From NCBI GenBank assembly GCA_037892935.1, contig JAYXKI010000005.1, positions 124,001 through 188,000 on the forward strand: DNA of 64,000 bases, in the 5' to 3' direction. The position numbers were made by a program, and so were the translations under genes. Each line of letters begins with the position of its first letter. Position 1 is the first letter of the stretch. The notes beneath the pieces were generated by a model that had not been told where the DNA came from, did not search any database, and saw nothing but the letters and a program-made list of their open reading frames with translations. Source of the stretch: Phlebopus portentosus (Eukaryota; Basidiomycota; Agaricomycetes; Boletales; Boletinellaceae). Positions 54,703 to 64,000 of this stretch are shown piece by piece.

Positions 54703-55338
54703 CCTCCGAAGTTATATAGTACGCGAAGGCCGGAGATCTGATGATGAGAAACGCGAAGCAGCACAGTTAAGGGTAGGAGCTGAAGAGGAAATGAGTGGTT
54801 GTGGTGAAACCGGCGTGCAGGCGAACTGTCGATCAACTTTCCAAAAGTAGTTTCACACACTACTGTGGGCGTGATCGGCGTGACGAGTAGATTCCATTTT
54901 TTTCGGCCAAAATGCAAACCCGGTTCTTCGCCCCGTGCCATCAATCGCGTCCAAAAGGCGAGAGTGTCTTCGCCTTATTTCCGCAAATGTCCTGGTTAGA
55001 GCAATAGTCATTTATCCACGCGCAAGATCTGTGCCCCCGATAGGAGATATACCTACGCAGAGACGCCTCCTAATCAGGAGCCATGCACCTTGAACAATTT
55101 GCTGCATCTCATCGCACCTTCCGATTCTCGACGCTTTGCCATACAGACGCTAGCGCGGTGCATTCAAATCTTCATTCTATAACCGAAATACATGACAGAA
55201 AAGGGTAACTACAGTAAGTCCTCGACATCAGCTCAACATTGAAGGCTTCTTCATCAGCTAGACAATTGCAGAAACGCCTAAATTCGCGGAGTCTTGGAAG
55301 CAGATGAAGAATTCTCTCCATGGCTCTAACAAGCAGAG
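54703..55338. other. Intergenic, nothing supported
   Basis: About 640 nt upstream of the RING gene and downstream of DUF6534 copy 1. No features seen. Confidence 0.45.
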
Positions 55339-56817
55339 TTATGGCATTGTGAGCGTCGATAGACCTTTGCTATGAGATATAGAACAAACCCTCTTTGCTC
55401 CAGAATCGGATCTGATGTCCATGTTGACTTTGCATTCCATCGTGTTCTGGTTGAAACCCTACAATAGGAGAACCAGGTGTCACCGCATCAGTCAGCCGTG
55501 AGTAAGGGCATCTTCGGGGACACAGCGACACAGCTAACCTGGGAGTTGGAATCAATCACGACCGTAAACGGTGTATCGCAAGTATCAGAACCAGTCCGGC
55601 CCACGTGTTCGAGGTCGAAGCTCTGCATTTCGATGGTACTGTCCATGTGTCCGCGAAGTACTGATCGCGCATTCAACGACGCAAGCATGCAATTGTAGTA
55701 CACTGGGAATAGCATATGTCACGTTTCGAAGCCATTTCTTGGCCAGTAGCCGGAATGAACTTACATTTGGATATGCAGAAGTCAATAATCAGGTAAATGA
55801 ACGTGTTTGGAAGGACCTCGGCAACAACAAACGCCAAGATGGCCATAACACTTGTAATCAAACTTGTTCCGATGGTCAACGCGACGAGTCGTTTGATGAG
55901 TCCTTCTGTACTTCTAAACCCGGAACGGCGCCTCCACAGAAGGGTGACAATGACAAGAGCAATGGCGGTGTCTGTGACGAAGACTAAGACGTTCATTGCT
56001 CGCTCGAACTTGATTGTGGTCGAAAGCGGTCGCACATGTACCAGGTGCATGTATACGGATCCATACGCCAGCTGGACGACACTGAACAAGGCGAGTACAC
56101 CTGCCAAAAAGTAATTTTGGTTGCTCACTTGGACCGAAAAATCAGGAGCAATATTCTCAGTAAAAGTTTCACGCGCTACTCACAATTAAATGCACGCATG
56201 ATATAGAAGCCATGTATCAGTGCTACTATGACGGGCGAGAATGGAGCCGAGTTGTATATATCACTTTCGAACGAGTAAGTATGTTATGTTAAGAGCGGAC
56301 AGGTCCAGAAGAGCAGGCTGGCTGACCTATCCAGGTTATTCAAGAAGTCCACATTTCCGAACTGCTTCACGAAGTAAATATACAGGAATTTCAAGACCAG
56401 CATCAGATACACGGTCTCGAGAATCCACAGCAAGATAGTGAGGATTTTGAGCCACGGTTTATCAGATTGAAAATATTTCTATAGGATCGTCAAGTTCGCC
56501 GGTTGCGGCGCTGTTATGCAAGGGCTTACTTCGATGTAGAACACCAGTTGAAGGCAGCTGATTGCCCATAAGCTGAAATGCCGGCATTATATATGTTTCA
56601 TTGTTATTCTACGGTTACGACCTACGCTGTGGAGAAGCTGGATGACGAAGCAGTTAGTCTCAATGCGACTCTCGCCCAATGAAAGCTACGCACATCCCAG
56701 TAAGAAATAAACAGCCATACTGAAGAAACAACAGGAAGCTTAGATAAGGGACGCGGAGAGACGGAGTTTAAATCTCACAGTGCTATCCAAGTCGGGCTGA
56801 GTACCACTGGAAGACAT
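55339..56817 (-). CDS. DUF6534 multi-pass membrane protein, copy 1
   Basis: First of three tandem minus-strand paralogs. Starts MSSSGTQPDLDST at 56817. Hydrophobic segments: GCLFLTG region, ILTILLWILETVYLMLVLKF, FLAGVLALFSVVQLAYGSVY, MNVLVFVTDTAIALVIVTLL, LITSVMAILAFVVAEVLPNT. It then has the family signature IIDFCISKC ... YYNCMLASLNARSVLRG. About seven membrane helices; function unknown in this expanded Agaricomycete family. Copies 2 and 3 have an intron between MLA(S) and LNAR; here that intron is absent and the codons run on directly. The cytosolic tail is longer than in copy 2. Exon edges in the first half are approximate. Confidence 0.75.
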
Positions 56818-57755
56818 GGCGGGCACGGAGATGGAAGGAGTCCACTAGCTGGCTTCGTGAGCGTTCATACGCACACCGGCAGCTGCTATATAAGCATCAA
56901 GAGTCGAAACCTAAATCAACTGAGCCTATCTAAAATTAACCTCATCACTTGAGAATCGGTAGGAAGACAACTTTTGATACGACTAGCGATTGCAAAGATC
57001 CGGCACCGAGCCGATCAGTTTCATGTCTGCTTGGCATCTAATAGTGTTTGATTCTTCGCAGCATCACTGAATGAAGTAAAACAGTCATGGTTTGAAACAT
57101 TACACAAATACCGACAAAGCTGTCCCATCGTTCCGAAAGAAACGCTAGGCTTTTGCTCACCGAGGGATGTCTTCTAAGCTATCTTTGAACTTTGTCGAAT
57201 GTTCGTCGATATATATTGCATCAGTAAAGTGGTAAGAAATTTGATCAACAGGTTGTCACGTGGAAAGTAGCAAGTGGAGGTCTCATGGTCGCTACTAGGA
57301 ATTGATTCTATGCATAGACCGGCCCGAGCTTCAAATTTACGTGTCGAACAGATTACCTTTCTGAACAGCAGTACCTCCTAATAATAAGGAGGCATTCCCA
57401 AGCCCTAATACAGTCCTCGATAGAACATTGATATTATGATGAATACTCCACACGACAACGTACCCCGTTCGAACCTTTGCTCAGCAGCATCAAATCATCA
57501 CATTTTATCGAAGCTAGGAATTCAGAGCCTGTGACTTCGATATCGCTTGGTCATGATTGGAATTAATGAGAGTCCAACTTCCTCGGCGGCTCATCCGTCT
57601 GCGTCGATTTGTGGCTTTCACAGTAATGTGCTTGCTCACAGTATAATGTTAGTATGAGTGCCACTGTCGGCCTTCGGAGGCATCATATACATTACAGGGT
57701 TTTCATAATACAACTCAGTCGCGAACTGAAGCCAGCACCGGATCCTAGGCATTGG
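56818..57755. other. Intergenic between DUF6534 copies 1 and 2
   Basis: About 940 nt, AT-rich, no supported gene. Confidence 0.45.
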
Positions 57756-59103
57756 CTACAATGTTGATTGCGGAACAGCTTGTTCTTCGGAACCAACTGT
57801 GGTCATATCGACGAGACGAAAGCTGAGCATCTCAGATGTCCTGCCCATCTTCTCGCGAAGACTGGACCGGGCGTTCAACCTAGAAAATGGCCACATTAGT
57901 CATTGAACTGGTTACTACAGAAGCACTTGAAATGTACGAAGCAAGCATGCAATTATAGTACACTGTTCGTTGTAAGTTTCTGATTAATCTCGACATCATA
58001 TCGGCGAGAACGCGCCAGTAACTCACATTTTGACATACAGAAGTCCATAAATGGGTAAACGAGCGCATGAGGCAGAACTATAGCAGAGACGAAAGCTACG
58101 AATGCAACAACGCTCGTAATCAGTCCCGTCCCAATCGTAAACGCAACGAGGCGGGTGATGATTCTTTCCGTTTTCTTGAATTCAGGACGGTACATAGGAG
58201 AAAGATCAATGCTAGCGCGATGATAGTATCTGTGAAGAAGCCCATAGCATTCATGGAAAGTCTCGAGCCTGATAAGTGATGCGAACTCCTCGACGTGGAC
58301 CAGGTATAGGTAGACATATTTGACCACTAAACGTGCTATCGTGCAAATTGTGAGTCCAGAAGTCATTAGAATATTCCCTTTGCTCACTGAGAGAGAGAGA
58401 CTAAGTTATTATCAGAGTCAAAATCATTTCTCGATCGACTTACGACTGTGTGCACGCGTAATATAAATTAATTGGACCAGTGCGCAGATAACCGGGGAGA
58501 ACAAGGCTGATGTAAAAGTATCCCTGGGGGGAAGAATTCATAACATCGAAGAATGAAATCAAATTTTATTTAAAAAAAGACTCACTTGCGCAAATGATCA
58601 AGGAAATGGACGTTCCCGAATTCCCTCACGAAATATACATACAAGAATCTCAGGACTAAAATAAAATACACCGTGTCAAGGATCCACAACATAGCAGTGT
58701 ATATCCTGAGCCACAGTGTCTCGGTCGGGAAGTATTCCTATCAATGAATTCTTTATCTCCGCCGTTGAAACAGTGCAAGAGCACCTACTTCGACATAATA
58801 ACAGAATTGTACACAGCTTATTGCCCATAAACTATGAGTGGGTAAAATAACCAGACCCAGTCAGGTGCAGTCCAATTCTGAAGAATTAATGGAGACTTAC
58901 GCAGTAGAGAAACTGTACAAGGACAGAGTGATTTTATTCACCTTTACGTATGCGAATGATGGAGATTCCGTGCGTACACTGCGGTCAGAAATAGGCAACC
59001 ATACTAAAAGTAGACGATCAGCCTACAGTCACGCAAGAACAGAAATCTCGAATCATACAGTACCGTCCAATACGGTCTGAGATTCACCGGAGAGCATGCT
59101 CAT
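57756..59103 (-). CDS. DUF6534 multi-pass membrane protein, copy 2 (compensating frameshifts)
   Basis: Second tandem paralog; starts MSMLSGESQTVLDG at 59103 and ends at TAG 57756 after SLNARSSLREKMGRTSEMLS and VPQSTL. It shows ILMTSGLTICTIARLVVKYV and the signature GTGLITSVVAFVAFVSAIVL then FMDFCMSKC. It has a peculiar defect. Between about 58255 and 58185 the frame that continues the protein reads ETFHECYGLLHRYYHRASID, whereas the frame shifted by one base reads the expected helix MNAMGFFTDTIIALALIFLL. A +1 and a -1 change about 70 nt apart cancel, so the gene stays open but one membrane helix is scrambled. Real drift or paired sequence errors are both possible. Confidence 0.6.
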
Positions 59104-59757
59104 AATAAGGGGGCCAGAAAGAGAGGCACTGAGACGGCGGATTTCACGCTTGAGATTTATAAGCAGAATCAAACTTCGTTCGTAAACTTGTTGAGACGTT
59201 GGATGCCGTGTGAAGTCTCCAGATCTTTCATTGTCTAGCACCATCAGTTTCGACGCATGATACAGATAGGAGAACAGAGAACCCCTAAGTGTGCCTCCAA
59301 TAGCAAAAAGAGAAATACACAGGACACCGGACTGATCGGGAACAGGTGTGGGAAATATGCACCTGAAGTCCTTGTAAAGCCCGAGGCTCGGGTATTCGAA
59401 GGTCAATCCAAAAATCTTTGCCTCGTGTCCCGGTGCATGAAGCGTCAGTTTTATCTTTTTTTCCGTCGAGCTTGCTCCTAGTGTCGGTCATTTCCGTTTA
59501 GCAAATACGAAACAACGCATCTTTAGTGATATTACGGAAAGAATAAATGATCATCTTCGACATAATCAGTTATGTAGGCTTGGGGAGGGCCATGCCAAAG
59601 CTTTTCACCATTCTCGATCATACGTCCGAAAAAGTAACTGCATGACCAGACGTGTGGTAAAAGGAAGTTGAGTTATTCTCGCCATACTAGCAAGACACAG
59701 AAAATATGGCATCAGTTATTATTTTTTATTTTTTGCAGAGAAGAGAATAACTATCAT
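59104..59757. other. Intergenic between DUF6534 copies 2 and 3
   Basis: About 650 nt; no supported gene. Confidence 0.45.
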
Positions 59758-61239
59758 CTACCTTCTCTGATTGCCTTGGATTTATGTTGGCGCCAACATC
59801 ACCATTTGTTGCATCGTGATCATAACTCTTGGTGCGAACACCGATAAGTCAGCAAGGGTGCATGGATGAATTTCTGAACTGATAGTAACCTTACCTTTTG
59901 TAAGCCCGGATTGATGGCGGTGTTCTCCGGTCTTACTGCCCTTAAGTGTGAAGTGCTCGTAAGCTCGTCCAGCCGAATATTTAGTCCGCCGACAGGGCCA
60001 CTCATTCGTTCACGGAGATTGGTCCTTGCATTCAACCTTGACCGACGAGTAAGCTATGCTAAAACATCTTGATGAAAAGATGAACTGACGATGCAAGCAT
60101 GCAATTGAAATACACTGTGGTTCATCACCGGTCAGACAGCTGTGGATATAGTCACAAGTAACTGAGGCTTGACTCACATGTAGCCATGCAATAATCGATC
60201 ATCAAATAAGCGAACGAATGGGGAATAACCTCTGCTGTAACAAAGGCTATGACAGCCATGATACTCGTGATCAAGCCCGTACCAACAGTATATGCAACGA
60301 GTCGCTTGATTATCCCCTCAGTTCTCTCAAATCCCGAACGCAGATTCCATAGGAGATAAAATAAAACGATGGCAATAGCAGTGTCAGTGAAGAGGACGAT
60401 AATGTTCATTGCGCGCTCAAAGTTGACAATAGTCGCCAGCTGCTCTAGATGGTTAAAGTGCCGTGTATTTTGAATGTACATGATCGTAGCGACGAGCTGA
60501 GCCACGACGCATATGGCGAGTCCACTTGTCAGGATATAGCTCTTGCTTACTTGAACAGTGTCAGAATCAAAAATCTCCTTCTACTTAACACTCACGATAC
60601 CATGCCCGACTCACAAAAAGAGACTGAACCATCGCCGCGATTATTGGTGAGAATGGTGACGAAACATAGATATATCTGCGTGTACAGGAGTGAAATGGCT
60701 TCTCAGCTGAAGGAGCATCTTCAATATGAAGGCACCTACTTCGGAAGTCTATCCAAGAAATCCATATTCCCAAATTCTCGGACGAGATAGATGTACACAA
60801 TCCTCAGGATCAGAATAAGATATACCGTGTCAAGAATCCACAACAAGACAGTATATATCTTGAGCCAGAATTTATCGGCTCGGAAGTGCTTCTGCAGAAA
60901 GTCCGTGAGAAAACTGTATCCTTTTGAGGTCTATTACGCACTTCTAAGTAAGATAAAAGCTGCAAGCTGCCGGTAGTCCACAAGCTAGGGATGCGAGGAG
61001 CAGATGAGATTAGAGGCACCTGGTAGGACGCTCTAGCTTACACGGCCGAGAAACTGAACGGACGACAAAACAGGGTCATCTCGGTTAATCCAAGGCTCAA
61101 CGTCAAAGAACTACGTACATCGCGGTAAGAAATAGGCAGCCATACTAACGAGAGATCTTTGGTCATTACTTGGAGTAAATGGCAGAAGTTGCAGACTCAC
61201 GGTACTGTCCAATCCCGGACTACCACTAGCGGACGACAT
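59758..61239 (-). CDS. DUF6534 multi-pass membrane protein, copy 3
   Basis: Third tandem paralog; starts MSSASGSPGLDST at 61239, nearly the same N terminus as copy 1. Intact core: FERAMNIIVLFTDTAIAIVL, FYLLWNLRSGFERTEGIIKR, GTGLITSIMAVIAFVTAEVI, MIDYCMATC, then after an intron LNARTNLRERMSGPVGGLN. The membrane topology matches the other two copies. The last exon (K-R-R-stop at about 59758) is uncertain. This is the best-preserved member of the trio. Function unknown; such proteins are probable integral membrane sensors or transport-related proteins, but nothing in the sequence decides this. Confidence 0.72.
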
Positions 61240-62068
61240 GTTGGGGACTCGAAGATAAAGATGATGCAAAAATTGCCGCGAACGCCTTGCAAGCCCTTAT
61301 TAACAATATTGGCGTGGTCCTGTGCGAAAACTGTGTTGGTCCGGCAATGCCGGGATCACATCAGTAACAAAGTCTAAGAAAAGATGAAACCCTTACCATG
61401 ATACGTATCACGTCTGTCACGAAGTGCACGCCCATAACTAACTCAGAAGAATATGTCGAAAGGTCTTGGAGACCGATTAATCCGTGCTGGGGAGAATATC
61501 TTATGCCAACCTGACAGCGGTATCATGGACAAGTATCGGCATTTCAGCTGTATCGAGATGATTCTACTACAACTCGCAGAGAGAAAAATTGCCGCCCGTT
61601 GATGCGTGACGGATGGTGTACACAAAGAACAGCTTCGCGTGCCTTAACACAGCATATGCTGCCTTTTCACAAGGTGTCCAGGCACTGGAATGGCGTTGTC
61701 AGCACCAAGCGAGATGAGTGATGGGGTTCTACATGATCCAGGGCATTTCAAACACATGAACTCTAGATGTCAAGGTACAAGAACAAAGCAACACTTGGAT
61801 CCGCATTCTCACGCGCACGTGGGATAGGATTGACCGTGAAAACTGAGATTCCAAACAAAACTAGCCCAGTTCAGATCCGATGTAGAATACTAGAAAGGAA
61901 CTGGATAATATTTATGATTTGACAAGGCATCGGAAAAGACTGATATCTGAATGAACGTGAATTATCAAAGGTACGAGCCTATGGAAATGAATGGCTTGAG
62001 AATATTAGATATATCAAGTCCATCTAGAGGCACGCCCACTGCAACCAGAAGGGCCTTCGTTATATATT
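61240..62068. other. Intergenic, about 830 nt, nothing supported
   Basis: Only short frames; no repeats or RNA genes seen. Confidence 0.45.
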
Positions 62069-64000
62069 TCATAGGACCGTTGCGACGATTTCTTCCCAAA
62101 TCGCAGTTGGATTATTTACGCTTGAGTCAATTCCAACAAGTGTACTGAATGTTAGCGAGAATCACTGGGAAGAAGAGATCGGCTCACGTTTCGAAGGTGA
62201 GGAAAATTAATATCGGCGGGACGACTCTGCCATTCTGCAGCCAGATAATATAAGAGATCGGCACCGTGAAGCGAATGGTGAGCCCGGTGGTCATTTATAT
62301 ATAGAGAATGCTGGGAAATATAACGAACCCTCGGGTTCCTCTGGGTTGTCTACGCCGAAAGCCAAGCGCCAATTCAGCGTTTGAATACTGTTCGTCACGC
62401 TATACCGTTGATGAAAAGGAGGAAAGAATAAAGAGTTTGTGGATGTTAGACAAGAGAAACGTGAAGGCCACATACAAATCAGGAGGCGCAAGAGGGTGGC
62501 TCTTCAGACGCGAAGTCTAGGATATCAATTAGCAATTACGGAGATTCAAACAGCATATGATGAAACATGAAATGTTTCGCACAGAAAGAATGCCTCCGAC
62601 AAAGAGAACCGCACCTTTATTTCTGTGTCTATGGATGCATAGTCGAGAGATTGACCACCGACTACGCCGGCATATTCTTGCGCTATGTCGTTTTTTCCTC
62701 CCACAACCACTGTCTTTGAGCCTTCCACCTTGTTCATCGTAACCTTTATACGACATACATATCGGTACGTAGAATTGTAGAACAGTAAAGAAAGCTGAAA
62801 CAAGAAAGAGTGGCTCACGCACCGAGAATAGGGTACACGAGCTCCCGCATCTAGTACGTATGAGATCAGAGAGCAGTTAGACATCGTGCGGATTTCTGAG
62901 TCCAGACCTGCCATTACCGACTACGACGACCTTAGTCGGATCAAATAGCGGCTCACTTGGTGGCACTATGTCAAACGGTTGGCATTCTTGGCCGAGGCTG
63001 ATCCAAATCGAGAACGTAGGATGGGGTACAAGGAAATAGAACAATCTTAGCAAATGAATCCACGAACATATACAAGCAAAACTTACCGTTGACTGAATGC
63101 GTCACTGCGCTCATTGATTACCGAACGTACTGGATTCTCCAGCCAATCAAAATTTGCTGGCATAACGGTATTATTTGCGAAGTTCCAGTTCAGAGAGTTA
63201 TACCAAAGGTTTTGATCAGGGTCTGCACCCTCTACAATGCGGTCGACGATGAGCTGGGCCAGCGGACCTGCTCTGGCTTTTGCATCCAAAAGTGCCTGAG
63301 GCTCTGTGGTGTCCTTAGGACCGACGATCTGGAATGCGCATGGGGGTGAGAAGCGCTGGACAATAGACAGTGCACAATGCTCACTATGCGATGTAACCAC
63401 TATTCAGGCCTTGTAATCAGTACAGACGCTCTGTTGTTTCATGTAACTATGCTCACAGCAGCAATGCAAACGAAACCTTGATTAGTAATGCCTTCAGTCA
63501 AGGTGGTTCAACGAGCATAGAGGTAGAAACGAACCTCCACCATTATTAGTCTACATACTGATTAGCCGTGAGTTTACCTCCTAGTGAAACCACGACTCAC
63601 AACATCGACAATTAGTTGTGTGGCGCCCCTCTCAGTAAGTGATTGGAGCCCACCAAGCAACGCGCTCTGTAGGTCACTAAAGCTCGCAGCTGAGAAACTT
63701 CCAAGAGCCAGGATGCCTGTCTTTCCGTCGTCCAACACATAGAATTGTGCCGCTCCTGAGCCCGAAACAGGCTCAGCGGGCTGCAAACGTTCGGGCAAGG
63801 CGACTCCGAAATGCGGAACGTCATCTAAAATGATTGAAACCGGGTTCCTTTTCACCACTTCTGGGTTCGGTGTCGGAGATGGAGCAAATCGTTCTCCTGG
63901 TATTTTAAAAGCGACCGTGGGAGAGCCTGCGTATGCATCAACGCCATTTGTTCCTTCAATCGCACGACAATTATTTTGGCGGAACGTCGCAGAGTCCGTA
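62069..64000 (-). CDS. Peptidase S41 family protein, 5' part outside the window
   Basis: Serine peptidase-like protein of the tail-specific (S41) family, cut by the right edge; its start lies beyond 64000. Reading the minus strand: NPVSIILDDVPHFGVALPER, YVLDDGKTGILALGSFSA (core strands), LIVDV spliced to TNNGGGFVCIAA, GPLAQLIVDRIVEGAD, LNWNFANNTVMPANFDWL, then VVVVGNGR spliced to CGSSCTLFS, which carries the likely catalytic Ser. It continues with KTVVVGGKNDIAQEYAGVVG, LNWRLAFGVDNPEEPE and a C-terminal helix NNPTAIWEEIVATVL. Probably extracellular or vacuolar, but no signal peptide is visible here. Exon edges near the 3' end (about 62150) are uncertain. Confidence 0.8.

Noticed and set aside
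1..64000. Secondary-metabolite, defence-island or mobile-element cluster
   Set aside because: No PKS/NRPS core, transposase, reverse transcriptase or terminal repeats were seen. The GMC genes and the FAD monooxygenase are not accompanied by other pathway enzymes.

Overview
The window looks like nuclear DNA of a filamentous basidiomycete, most likely an Agaricomycete. Genes are dense and intron-rich: introns run about 47-75 nt with GT-AG ends, and several exons are only 13-25 nt. The gene content also fits: aryl-alcohol-oxidase-like GMC oxidoreductases, a small secreted 'glycopeptide' pair, a tandem trio of DUF6534 membrane proteins and an F-box-like protein. All gene models below were spliced by hand from the sequence and checked for reading-frame continuity. 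I saw no rRNA, CRISPR array or intact transposon.

Layout. 1-5.2 kb: flavin-reductase-like protein (cut by the left edge), an orphan 115-aa gene, the mitochondrial import oxidoreductase MIA40, and a minus-strand gene that resembles the XRCC4/PAXX DNA-repair superfamily. 5.6-7.1 kb: an orphan gene and its decayed tandem copy. 8.2-14.4 kb: two GMC oxidoreductases with identical 15-exon structures; the first has a 1-nt deletion. 15-23 kb: DUF3128 twin-cysteine protein, a single-pass adhesin-like membrane protein, an LtrA-family membrane protein, and the proteasome deubiquitinase UCH37. 24-27 kb: two small secreted glycopeptide genes; the second is frameshifted in its signal peptide. 27.5-31.5 kb: bleomycin hydrolase and an F-box-like protein. 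31.9-33.6 kb: an FAD monooxygenase pseudogene with several lesions. 34-40 kb: CDC6 between two paralogous hormone-sensitive-lipase-type hydrolases. 40.9-54.7 kb: secreted orphan, nicotinamide riboside kinase, Mtf2-like mitochondrial factor, a WW-MyTH4-RhoGAP protein, a WD40 relic, a DMAC1-like protein, mitochondrial enoyl-CoA hydratase, and a RING E3 ligase. 55.3-61.2 kb: three DUF6534 membrane proteins in tandem. 62-64 kb: a peptidase-S41 protein cut by the right edge.

Themes. Housekeeping genes (MIA40, UCH37, CDC6, BLH1, enoyl-CoA hydratase, RhoGAP) alternate with accessory tandem families. In several of those families one copy carries a small frame-breaking indel. This could be real birth-and-death evolution or residual assembly indels, and resequencing would separate the two. 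I found no unmistakable new multi-gene system. The strongest leads are the PAXX/XRCC4-like candidate, the orphan tandem pair, and the paired ACGCGT (MCB-like) boxes upstream of CDC6.
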